From Apostichopus japonicus (Eukaryota; Echinodermata; Holothuroidea; Aspidochirotida; Stichopodidae), in contig NC_092570.1 of assembly GCF_037975245.1 (NCBI RefSeq), forward strand, positions 389,501-453,500: a DNA stretch of 64,000 nucleotides, in the 5' to 3' direction. A model generated the notes under the pieces. That model searched no databases and was not told the origin of the DNA. It was given only the letters and a program-made list of their open reading frames with translations. The position numbers and the translations under genes are program-made. Shown piece after piece: positions 23,353 to 36,400 of the stretch (its first letter is position 1; each line of letters begins with the position of its first letter).

Positions 23353-24249
23353 GCGAAATTATTTTTCCCACTTTGACGCGGCCACATGGGCGTGGCTTAT
23401 GAAATACGTCACAGGCCGGCAAGTTTGTGACTTCGACTTCGAGCTCTTACGTATAGCTCTTTAATAATATACTCAGCTAATATACTCAGGCCTAATATAC
23501 TCAGGCATGAGACATGACTTCATGAGATCCATGATGATGTGCGACTGCTCCTCCCAGTCAATCGGGTCTTATGGAGCTCTTGAGGTAAATTCCATCACAA
23601 AATCAAACTGTGTTTGTTTATTAGATGTGTTATGAACCTCCCGAGTTTGGAAAAGAACCTCCCGTGACAGCAGGGTCTGGAAAAGTTATAAATGAACCTC
23701 CCGTGGTATTGATTATTACACTTCATATTACACCAGGTAGGCCCACTGACCTTTCAATGCTAGAAACCTACAAAGATACATGTATTGTATTGTGCCCCAT
23801 ATTGTTTTATCCGTCATTCTAAATTATTTGTTCATTTATAAATGAACCCCCTTTTAAACGGCAGTAAGGAGCCTACGTACTTTCATCATTAGTTTACGTA
23901 CGCTACTGGGTATTGTTACGGACTTGAAATATTCTACCCATTTTATTAAACAGTTGTCACTTGCGTCTGTATTAACTATAACCAGGGAGCTGTTACTGTT
24001 AGAGTAGCAGCTCCCTGCTATAACTATGACTAAATAGCAATGTCCCTCTGTACTATACTATTTATTATACTGGTACGTGTACTAGAATCCCTGACATGTA
24101 ACTTAATTGAGAACTTTCAGCACGCAAACAAACACCCGAGAGATATCACTGCATAGTCTGTGACGTGGACCAATAAGCCGTAACAACGACCGATAGTCCA
24201 CGCCCATTATGCTAATGTGGCCGCGTCGAAGTGGGAAAAATAATTTCGC
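23353..24249. mobile_element. Non-autonomous TIR transposon, about 0.9 kb
   Basis: Left end GCGAAATTATTTTTCCCACT followed by TGACGCGGCCACAT. The right end has the reverse complement with one difference (C for T), and both are followed by a GGGCGTGG motif. TGCCGGC flanks both sides (23344-23350 and 24250-24256) as a likely target duplication, imperfect beyond 7 bp. No transposase is seen. Its right end lies 159 bp before the ATG of LAMP-like A. Confidence 0.65.
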
Positions 24250-24408
24250 TGCCGGCGACTTCTGCGCCAATATATGGTGGCGCTGATCGATTATGTTGAA
24301 ACTAAAACCAAACTAACCGATATCTGTAAACCTGAAACACTTTAATAGGAAGATAATTATTGAACGACATTGTAGGATAAAGTTGTTCTCTACGACCAAA
24401 GAATCGAG

Positions 24409-24490
24409 ATGTTCCACAGCAAAGAAAATAACCGGGAATGGCGTTTCTTTGTTATCCTCATGATATGTACAACATTAATTGATCATGGAG
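24409..24490 (+). CDS. LAMP-like A exon 1, signal peptide
   Basis: Begins MFHSKENNREWRFFVILMIC, donor GTAAGA, ending with one extra base that makes Asp with the next exon. A charged start, a hydrophobic core and small polar residues fit a signal peptide. The 7.4-kb distance to exon 2 makes the assignment less certain than the other exons. Confidence 0.62.
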
Positions 24491-27400
24491 GTAAGAATTT
24501 GATTAACTTATATACTTTAAGTCACTAATTGTATTTCATTAATTGTATTACTACTGATGTTTCTGTATATTAAACAACAGACCAGTGTTGGATTGGCTTA
24601 CCGGTTGACCGGTTTAGCAGCTCGGAAGGACTGGTGCGCCGCTGGGTCCGAGGTGTCGATAATTTGTGTTAGTAGGGATTAGGGGGGGGGGGGGTCGAAG
24701 CTAGTTATGTCACTGGTGGAGGGAGCGCTATGACCTGTTTCTTGGGGGTTACATGAGAACATCAAATGGTTGTAGTTAGTAAACTACGCAGAACATTGAA
24801 AATTAAAAGTAGCTGTCTTGGTTTTGATATCCAGTTTACCTCAACTGTTTCCGAATATTTAAAAAGTGGTGTGTCTATATTCAAATCAAGACGACCTTAT
24901 ATATGAAACGAAATGAATGTTAATAAATAAGTAGTTAATGGATTCATTCGGCTCATCAACATCCACATCCACAAACAAAGGGTTTCATGTCAACTTTAGT
25001 TACTTTTTGGTGATTGTTGCAAAAGGAGTAGCTTAGATAGACAACCCAATTGAATAGGCTTTAGCACATACCTTGCTATGTTTGACGACATGAATTAAAC
25101 TTTTTGCCTGTTGATTATTTGTATATAGATGGCGTGTTGGGGTGGGGGAGGGGATAGATCTTGTTCAACTCAATAGCAAAATAGTCAGATTTCAAGTGAG
25201 TGTGAGGGACACTTTCCTACATTTGAGCACATGGACCACGCAAACCTCATTCAAATAAATTAACTAATACTGATAAAGAAAATGTCTAATTGGATTTTAA
25301 TCACTCCGATCATTACCTTTCAATTTGGTGGACCGGAAGTATCTAAATTTGATTTAAACTTTGATGACCTCGATAGGCTGCGTGGCAGTTATAGACACCG
25401 CCACGTAGAGAGCTTATTTTCTAGCTATTATTCTCAGAGGTATTTTATAAATTTAATAGTTTTGATGGAGGTTTCATTTTCGTCGAGACTGAAACCGTCG
25501 ACAATCCCTCACAAAATTACATTGTATTTACAAAGTCCAAGTACTTTGCAGGTTTTATAAAGCCATAAGTTCTTTCAAATATTTTACTGTCCAAATTATA
25601 GAGTTTTAGTCTTTTTAGTATCGAAACTTTTTGTGTAGCCTATTGTATTTTCTTGTTTACTTTATATGAGAACCATGCATACGATATTTATCACCATATT
25701 ACACGTTTTTATAAAGAAATAAAGAATTTTTTTTTGGTCATATACCTCCCAATGATTTACATACAATTGAGAGATGATCAAATATATAGGGAAAATTGAA
25801 CTTAAAAATTAAAAGAACGGGTATACAGGAAGCAATATGGGAGAAAGTGTCCATAGTAAATATAAATAAACATAACTTTTGAAAAGATGAAATATATTCA
25901 AATGATATTAGCTAGATAGTGATAGGCCTGTGCAGCTCCTCTGCGCATTTGCTATAATTACATCATTTCCGGTCGACGGATGTCACATGCATTAAATTGT
26001 AAGTGACATACGTATGTGAGTACATATATATAAATATATATGAAGTTGAAATATATGCAAATTCCGAGAATGCGAAAGTGTATATATTTAGATCATTACT
26101 ATTCTTACTAACTGCGTATACAGGTAATCTTGCATAGCTTTAAAATTGAAACTATAGAATTCGAAAGGAAAAATGATAGTGAAATTATTACTAAGTAGTT
26201 CATGCCTTGCTTAATTAATTTCATTTATAATTTCCTTGTTTCTGTCCGGGGACAAGAAAACATAGAAATCGAAAATAAGGCGATTTTTAAAATTAAAATT
26301 AAAACGAAGAGTTTTTCACCCAGTTATTCTCTAGTATTTTTTTCCTTCTTAATTTGTTTTTTCGTCTCTCGAATTTTCTCTCATTTCCCCCTTTGCCTTT
26401 AGTAAAGCCACGTGGCCTGCAAATTGGGTTCCGTGGGTATGGCAGAGTTAAAGGACGACTAACGCATAAGCAAAACAACTAAAATAAACGATTTAAATAT
26501 GCAACTATGCTGAACGCTGCAACAACCTTGAAATTTTCATCAGGGCCTCTTTCATTTATATCCTTGATTTCCCGGATCCGAAATACAACCATTCATCTCA
26601 TGTCAATCCGCAGGAAACAAAAACCATTCATCTCATGTTAATCCGCAGGAAACAAAACTCCATAGGGTTTCCTATAACCGGTTCATGGTCAAAACTACTT
26701 TCCAGGGCGTACCCCCACCCCCGCCCCTCTCCCATACCATCCCAAATCCACACGGACGCCTATATTACTCCACAATATTCTGATCCTCAGTCCTGTTTTT
26801 CAAAATCCATTGCTTGTTATTTTATCAAATTGTGTTAAAATATCACGTAAATATCTTTGGACATTTTTCTTAATCCCATTCTGTATTTCAGAATAGTAAT
26901 GAAACTGGACTATGTCTAGAAAATTATCGTGGGAAATATTATTTTGTATCATTTTTTGTTTTCATATCTATTTTTGATGCTCCTTTAACCTGAGGGAAGA
27001 GGCCAACTTTAAATGTGTCTGAAGCAGCATGAGTTATCCCGACAGTTTCATTTTATATTTGTTATAATAATTAAATAATAGTTAATATAATTTTATAATA
27101 TTCTCAGGCTACTAATTGTTACTGACTTAAAATCACAATATAGTTCATAAGCATAAATACTTAAGGCCAATGGTATTATTGGCCGAAAATTCGCGACCAT
27201 GCTCTAATATATATAGTCTCTCTCTCTCTCTGTCGACCATGCTCTAATATATATAGTCTCTCTCTCTGTGTCGACCATGCTCTAATATATATAGTCTCCC
27301 TCTCTCTGTCGACCATGCTCTAATATATATAGTCTCCCTCTCTCTGTCGACCATGCTCTAATATATATAGTCTCTCTCTCTCTGTCGACCATGCTCTAAT

Positions 27401-30400
27401 ATATATAGTCTCTCTCTCTCTCTGTCGACCATGCTCTAATATATATAGTCTCCCTCTCTCTGTCGACCATGCTCTAATATATATAGTCTAACTCTCTCTG
27501 TCGACCATGCTCTAATATATATAGTCTCTCTCTCTGTCGACCATGCTCTAATATATATAGTCTCTCTCTGTCGACCATGCTCTAATATATATAGTCTCTC
27601 TCTCTGTCGACCATGCTCTAATATATATAGTCTCTCTCTGTCGACCATGCTCTAATATATATAGTCTCTCTCTCTGTCGACCATGCTCTAATATATATAG
27701 TCTAACTCTCTCTGTCGACCATGCTCTAATATATATAGTCGCCCTCTCTCTGTCGACCATGCTCTAATATATATAGTCTCTCTCTGTCGACCATGCTCTA
27801 ATATATATAGTCTCTCTCTCTCTCTACTTCTCTCTCTTGGAATATTTCAGCATTTCTTCATCGCTACAACCGATAAAACAAGAAATTGCAGTTTATGTTA
27901 CCCTTAGTATTTATTTATTCACACTCGTGACAAATCAAATGTTGAGTATTTCTTCACATTCCTGACATGTTATATGTAGCTTTCCTTACATGTTATATGT
28001 ATCTTTCCACATTCCTCACATGTTATATGTATCTTTCCACATTCCTTATGGCATGTTATGTGTATCTTTCCACATTCCTTACATGTTATATGTATCTTTC
28101 CACATTCCTTACATGTTATATGTATCTTTCCACATTCCTTACATGTTATATGTATCTTTCCACATTCCTTATGGCATGTTATGTGTATCTTTCCATATTC
28201 CTTACATGTTATATGTATTTTTCCACATTCCTTATGGCATGTTATATGTATATTTCCATATTCCTCACGGCATGTTATATGTATCTTTCCACATTCCTTA
28301 CATGTTATATGTATATTTCCACATTCCTTATGGCATGTTATGTGTATCTTTCCATATTCCTTACATGTTATATGTATTTTTCCACATTCCTTACATGTTA
28401 TATGTATTTTTCCACATTCCTTACATGTTATATGTATCTTTCCACATTCCTTACATGTTATATGTATTTTTCCACATTCCTTACATGTTATATGTATTTT
28501 TCCACATTCCTTACATGTTATATGTATTTTTCCACATTCCTTACATGTTATATGTATATTTCCACATTCCTTACATGTTATATGTATTTTTCCACATTCC
28601 TTACATGTTATATGTATATTTCCACATTCCTTATGGCATGTTATGTGTATTTTTCCACATTCCTTACATGTTATATGTATATTTCCACATTCCTTACATG
28701 TTATATGTATCTTTCCACATTCCTTACATGTTATATGTATCTTTCCACATTCCTTACATGTTATATGTATATTTCCACATTCCTTACATGTTATATGTAT
28801 ATTTCCACATTCCTTACATGTTATATGTATATTTCCACATTCCTTATGGCATGTTATATGTATCTTTCCACATTCCTTATGGCATGTTATATGTATCTTT
28901 CCACATTCCTTACATGTTATATGTATATTTCCACATTCCTTACATGTTATATGTATATTTCCACATTCCTTATGGCATGTTATATGTATCTTTCCACATT
29001 CCTTATGGCATGTTATATGTATCTTTCCACATTCCTTACATGTTATATGTATATTTCCACATTCCTTACATGTTATATGTATATTTCCACATTCCTTACA
29101 TGTTATATGTATATTTCCACATTCCTTATGGCATGTTATATGTATCTTTCCACATTCCTTATGGCATGTTATATGTATCTTTCCACATTCCTTACATGTT
29201 ATATGTATATTTCCACATTCCTTACATGTTATATGTATATTTCCACATTCCTTATGGCATGTTATATGTATCTTTCCACATTCCTTATGGCATGTTATAT
29301 GTATCTTTCCACATTCCTTACATGTTATATGTATATTTCCACATTCCTTACATGTTATATGTATATTTCCACATTCCTTACATGTTATATGTATATTTCC
29401 ACATTCCTTATGGCATGTTATATGTATCTTTCCACATTCCTTATGGCATGTTATATGTATCTTTCCACATTCCTTACATGTTATATGTATATTTCCACAT
29501 TCCTTACATGTTATATGTATATTTCCACATTCCTTATGGCATGTTATATGTATCTTTCCACATTCCTTATGGCATGTTATATGTATCTTTCCACATTCCT
29601 TACATGTTATATGTATATTTCCACATTCCTTACATGTTATATGTATATTTCCACATTCCTTACATGTTATATGTATATTTCCACATTCCTTATGGCATGT
29701 TATATGTATCTTTCCACATTCCTTATGGCATGTTATATGTATCTTTCCACATTCCTTACATGTTATATGTATATTTCCACATTCCTTACATGTTATATGT
29801 ATATTTCCACATTCCTTATGGCATGTTATATGTATCTTTCCACATTCCTTATGGCATGTTATATGTATCTTTCCACATTCCTTACATGTTATATGTATAT
29901 TTCCACATTCCTTACATGTTATATGTATATTTCCACATTCCTTATGGCATGTTATATGTATCTTTCCACATTCCTTATGGCATGTTATATGTATCTTTCC
30001 ACATTCCTTACATGTTATATGTATCTTTCCACATTCCCTACGTTCTACCAGTAGAAATAGATGCGGTTTATTATCTTTCCTGTTTGGTATACCCAGACTC
30101 GTACTCATATTCAGGATTCATCTGCTTTGCTTCGGTTCTCGCACCATTGGATTTTTTACTCGTACTCGGTGTATTTTGAACTAGAATAGTCACAGATTGA
30201 TAGAGATAGTTTATAGACGTAGTATAGGCCTATATACTAGTAATCGCCCCTATAGCATTGTACTCGCATTGGTACTCATACTTGTACCGGCACTCATCGT
30301 ACCGTACTATAATAAGGAGACCTCATACTTGTACCCGCACTCATCGCACTACAAGGAGACCTCATACTTGTACCGGCACTCATCGTACTATAATAAGGAG

Positions 30401-33400
30401 ACCTCATACTTGTACCCGCACTCATCGTACTATAATAAGGAGACCTCATACTTGTACCGGCACTCATCGTACTATAATAAGGGGACCTCATACTTGTACC
30501 CGCACTCATCGTACTATAATAAGGAGACCTCTTACTTGTACCCGCACTCATCGTACTATAATAAGGAGACCTCATACTTGTAACGGCACTCATCGTACTA
30601 TAATAAGGAGACCTCATACTTGTACCCGCACTCATCGTACTATAATAAGGAGACCTCATACTTGTACCCGCACTCATCGAACTATAATGAGGAGACCTCA
30701 TACTTGTACCGGCACTCATCGTACTATAATAAGGAGACCTCATACTTGTACCGGCACTCATCGTACTATAATAAGGAGACCTCATACTTGTACCCGCACT
30801 CATCGTACTATAATAAGGAGACCTCATACTTGTACCGGCACTCATCGTACTATAATAAGGAGACCTCATACTTGTATCCGCACTCATCCCATAATACTAA
30901 TAAGGAGACCTCATACTTATACCAGTACTCTATAGTACTACGAATCGAGTGATTCCTCCACCAGATTGTGCATTTTTATATTATTTTGGACGACATATTT
31001 ATTTTTCAAAGTTTTACCAACTTTCCGAGTATCATTCGAAATAAGATATCTCGATTGATTAAAGATACCTTACTTGAGTAATTCACTGAATCAATCGAGT
31101 TAAATAAGCGAGTTTTTTTCATATCTGAAACCTGGGTGTAGCAGGTTAATTGCCTGGCTAATGACTATATTGTTCGTCTTTTTAGTATCGCATAAGGTAT
31201 CGAAAGCTTGATCAATAAAATGCTTCAAATTAATAGTGTTACTTCAACTGAATTTATCGCACTTTCATTATTCTAAAAATCTAAAAATTCCGATTGAGTA
31301 TGGTAAGGGTTTAACCTATATGGAAAGTGACGCAGGCAACCGCAAGGGTATTATAAAGGTGGAGGATGTGGCCCTACAGTCGTTAAAGCTGACATCATGT
31401 AGGGGAGGGGGATCTGGAAGTCCTCTGCCAGAACAAGTACGTAAAACGGTGGCGCAAGGGGGTGGGGTCCTCCCCTCCCCTCCTCACCACATACACACAC
31501 AGTCAGCAGAAGGGAAACGGTTGAGTCGGGGGATATCTTACATTCATCCGGGGTATACTAGACCACTGGTATACGGGTATAGGTCCCATTTCAACCTTAC
31601 ACAAAGTCAAGAGTATTAATAATTACCACAACACAATATATATATAATACCCAACACACGATTAATATACAACACAATACATAATCTGCATAAAGCCATC
31701 CTTCAATGCAATAATAAAGAGTAGCAATTTTCAGTAATATTGTCAGAAAATTTGAAGCTACCGTCGGTTTGCCTAAAGTTTATTTTATATCAAAGTACCA
31801 CTTGACAAAATTTAAGCGTTTAACTTCTTCGGGCTTTTATATAATTTTCATTCTTTTTCCCCATACCATATAGATTCGATGAATGTTCCTTCAAGCTTTA
31901 CCCCAAGTACAGCGGATGGGGTATTCGTTTATACAGAAGATACAAACCCAGGCATTAATGACTTTTCAACAACTGGACCGCAGACCAAGCCGAAGAAGAC
32001 AATAAAACCATCGCACGCCACGACTATTGGAACAACAGATGCACTGCGTACATCGGCTGAGATGCCAACAACTGGACCGCAGACCAAGCCGAAGAAGACT
32101 ACAAAACCATCGCAAACCACGACTATTGGAACAACAGATGCACTGCGTACATCGGCTGAGATGCCAACAACTGGACCGCAGACCAAGCCGAAGAAGACTA
32201 CAAAACCATCGCAAACCACGACTATTGGAACAACAGATGCACTGCGTACATCGGCTGAGATGCCAACAACTGGACCGCAGACCAAGGCGAAGAAGACAAT
32301 AAAACCATCGCAAACCACGACTATTGGAACAACAGATGCACTGCGTACATCGGCTACAAAACCATCGCAAACCACGACTATTGGAACAACAGATGCACTG
32401 CGTACATCGGCTACAAAACCATCGCAAACCACGACTATTGGAACAACAGATGCACTGCATACATCGGCTGCGATGCCAACAACTGGACCGCAGACCAAGC
32501 CGAAGAAGACTACAAAACCATCGGAAACCACGACTATTGGAACGACAGATGCACTGCATACATCGGCTGCGATGCCAACAACTGGACCGCAGACCAAGCC
32601 GAAGAAGACTACAAAACCATCGCAAACAACGACTATTGGAACAACAGATGCACTGCGTACATCGGCTGAGATGCCAACAACTGGACCGCAGACCAAGCCG
32701 AAGAAGACTACAAAACCAGCGCAAGCCACGACTATTGCAACAACAGATGCACTGCGTACATCGACTGAGATGCCAACAGCGCAACCCCCAAGTCCTCAAA
32801 CTATGAATAAGTTTAACTTTACACAGAATGGTACAAGTTGCATCCTGGAAAATATTTCCGCAAAGTTTAGCTTACATAATGAAACGACTAACGTAAGTGT
32901 CCTTTATCTATATGTTTCGAATGTTGAAGTTGATGGCTTAAAAAAATGGCTGAAACTGTTCTTTTATGTCAAGCCTATAGATTGCACTGGATGGATTCTA
33001 CGGAATTGAAATTACAGTGATAATCATTTGTAGGAATAAGACGGTGAATAACTCGGTACTGAAACCACATTACCTTAATAACTTTTGAAACAATTGATGG
33101 GAATGGAACAATACGAGACCAGGTTTCATTCCAGAAATTCAAACTTATAAGCTTTTTACATCACAGTGGAGATTTGTATGTCACTGTGGATGACTCAGAC
33201 ATTGTAGACAGATATACAACTAACTTTATTTCATCAATAAGTCGGTAATCAAGATTTTTAAACTTGAAGTAATCCTTCCAAAGCAATCTTTACATGCGGG
33301 TGTTATAGCATTGATAAGCCCCTAGGGCGTACTCCAGAAAATTTGAACTTATGCATCATCATATTTGAACATGAAGTGCTCGAAACTAAAATATTACCAC

Positions 33401-36400
33401 CGTTCAAAATTATGTCATTAAAACAGTAAATGCATTTCTTGATCCAATGTCGGTAAAACACCGATTTCTTTATAAATCGTAATCAAACCATTGTTCCAAA
33501 TAAGTTGAAGAATAGTTAGTCTTTGATCAATAGCAAATGTCTCAATAAATTAGTAGATAACGTATTGATGAAATGCGTTAAAAGCATCCTTCCAAAGGTG
33601 ATTTGTAATCACACCAGCAGCTTGTTTGGACAACTAATCACCGTTTATAAGCATATCATGAACTAAAACATTTCTTTCCAGTACTGTTGTCGAATAGACG
33701 ACATAAACATGTAACTTGCAGAGTAATAATATTTTTAAAAGTAACGTTCATTTTCAGACCGCCATCTGCATATAATCACGAATCACTTGCATCCTACTTA
33801 TACGCTCAGGCTGATTTTTCCATACAAAGTTATAAAAATAGAAAATTGATTTCATTCAAAATGTCGAGGTCAAAAGCATGCTCTTAGAAAGATCAATTCT
33901 CAGTTTAGCATGCATAATTAATAAGATCATTCGTTCGATGTCGAAATATCATTTTTCTTTATGCGAACATGTTGGAAGTGTCAATATTTTTGTTTATAAT
34001 TTAATAGACTACTTCGTTGACTGAGATGACCAACGCTATCGTAGATACTAATCGCAGCCAATGTGGTATCAAAACCTCGAAGAAGGAAGCCATTTTAACT
34101 GTCTCCTGGAAGTCACCTTTTGGAGGCAACAACTCTCTTGCTCAAAAGTTTTCCGTTGATGGAAATTACTATTATCTTTCAGATTACAGCGTGTCCTTGG
34201 TTATTAACGTTAATAAAGGTGGAGTGGATTAGTAACTTCAGATCAGTTTTAATGTTAAAGTTAATTTCACCTGAAATAATAAATATTCGTACAAAGCAAT
34301 CTAAAAATTCATATTCACGAGGTATCTGTTTGAATGTGGATTATATATTAATGTAAGTTAAAAATCCGGCCAGCTGTTCCTTAATTTCATAGCAAGGATA
34401 CTAAGAATAGTGATATCATAGCAAGGATAGTGATAGCATAGAGAGAATAGTGATATCATAGTGAGAATAGTGATAACAGAGAGAGGGTAGTAATATAATA
34501 GAGGGAATAGTGGTATCAAAGTGAGAATAGTGATATCATAGAGAGGATAGTGATATCATAGAGAGGATAGTGATATCATAGAGAGGATAGTGGTATCAGA
34601 GTGAGAAAAGGGATAGAGAAGATAGTGGTGTCATAGAGAGGATAGTGGTGTCATAGAGAGGATCGATAGTGATAGAGAGGGTAGTGATATCATAGAGAGG
34701 ATAGTGGTGTCATAGAGAGGATAGTGACATCATAGAGAGGATAGTGGTAGAGAGGATAGTGATATCATAGAGAGGATAGTGGTGTCATAGAGAGGATAGT
34801 GACATCATAGAGAGGATAGTGGTAGAGAGGATAGTGATATCATAGAATGGATAGTGGTGTCATAGAGAGGATCGATAGTGATAGAGAGGGTAGTGATATC
34901 ATAGAGAGGATAGTGGTGTCATAGAGAGGATAGTGACATCATAGAGAGGATAGTGGTAGAGAGGATAGTGGTAGAGAGGATAGTGATATCATAGAATGGA
35001 TAGTGGTGTCATAGAGAGGATCGATAGTGATAGAGAGGGTAGTGATATCATAGAGAGGATAGTGGTGTCATAGAGAGGATAGTGACATCATAGAGAGGAT
35101 AGTGGTAGAGAGGATAGTGATATCATAGAATGGATAGTGGTGTCATAGAGAGGATAGTGGTGTCATAGAGAGGATAGTGACATCATAGTGCAAATAACTC
35201 ATCAACGTCATACTGCAAAACGTCAAACAAAAACGTATTACAAATGAAGTTTAGGGCAGGTCGGATGTCCTTTCTTAATGAATTTACCTATTGAAACCAA
35301 AGTTTCAATCTGGTCAAAACGGTTGGGAAAGAAGTTCAATATACCAGCTTCTCCGGTGATTTCACAAGGGATAAAGCATCATATTTCTAACATCTTTGCA
35401 AACAGTTGTTGGAGAAAAATCGTGTAAAAACATGTAAAGTATGACATCAAAGAAGCCGTATTCTGCACCAAGTTTCTCCAAACTTTAAAATATATATGAT
35501 ATCCCTCACTTTTTGGTAAAACTTGAGGCAGTGGCGTAGGAAGGTACTTTTGAGTGGGGGGCTGAAGACTGATGGCCGGCCTGGGGAGGGGTCTAAGGGG
35601 TCCCCCTCCCCCTTTGGAATTTTTTGCATTTCCAGGTGGCCTCAGATGCAATTTGGTGCAATATAGCACACTTCAACACCCACTCCATTTTGTAAACTTA
35701 ATTTTGTATTTTCACCTGGCCTTAGATGCAATTTGGTGCTCCAAATGAGATTTTTTTTCTCATTTGGAAATGAAAAAGGGGTTTTCTGACTTGCGGAGCG
35801 GGGGGGGCGGAATGATACTTCCGCCCTCCACATTTTTCACTGGGGGGCTGGCGCCCCCCCCCCCCAGCCCCCCGGTTCCTACGCCCTTGACTTGAGGCAA
35901 TTGTTTGGGCAACATACATTTATCCTTTGATTATGATTATTTTTTTCTTCCGTAGACATTTTGAATGCTAGTGCAACCGTAGAGGACAAGGATACCTTTC
36001 GGACGCCCTTTGGGAAATCTTTAATATGTGATCGTGGTACAAATATAACATACAAAAGAACTGATTCGCAAATCACATTGCGTCTTTACGATGTTAAACT
36101 GCAAGCGTTTGATGCTGGGAAAGATTTTAGTGACGGTAAGTTGTATATTTCTGCTTTCTTCGTTACATTTGCAGCATCGCTCCACCTTAATCACCCCATT
36201 CCAATACATTCAAAGCCTAAGCGATAGTCACTCCATATGTTCATTAGATCACAAAAGAAGCGGGACCATTCGCTGACCCACTCCGAGTGATGATCTACAA
36301 TATACGAGAGATCATTCGCGGTCTGTAAACAAAGTTAATAGACGGAGAATGCTTTAGGAGTAAGCTGAATAGCAACTTGATCATCTGTAATTGTACGAGC

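Larger units (their letters stand above)
18803..24408. other. Intergenic region between divergent adaptor and LAMP-like A genes
   Basis: No coding exon is supported. The two flanking genes start here in opposite directions. It contains two inverted-repeat elements (19316-20161 and 23353-24249), a tRNA-derived SINE (20266-20515), and C-rich tracts near 20120, 21080, 22505 and 22700. Short open frames here fall inside repeats. Confidence 0.6.
24491..31873 (+). other. LAMP-like A intron 1
   Basis: Up to 27195 it is AT-rich sequence without support for coding, with a G-run at 24683 and a 36-bp direct duplication (CATTCATCTCATGT..AATCC) at 26587-26660. It then holds three unrelated satellite arrays in a row (27196-27822, 27967-30040, 30262-30925), listed separately. 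A stretch from 30930 to 31873 shows nothing recognisable. Confidence 0.6.

Noticed and set aside
27967..30184. Open frames of about 700 codons on both strands (CYMYLSTF or CGKIHITCKE repeats)
   Set aside because: They lie wholly in the 30/33-bp satellite, whose units are multiples of three; several frames on both strands are open at once and none has a promoter, domain or non-repeat composition.
31929..32806. Alternative frames across the mucin exon on both strands
   Set aside because: They overlap the LAMP-like A exon 2, whose frame is supported by splice phases and the following LAMP domain.
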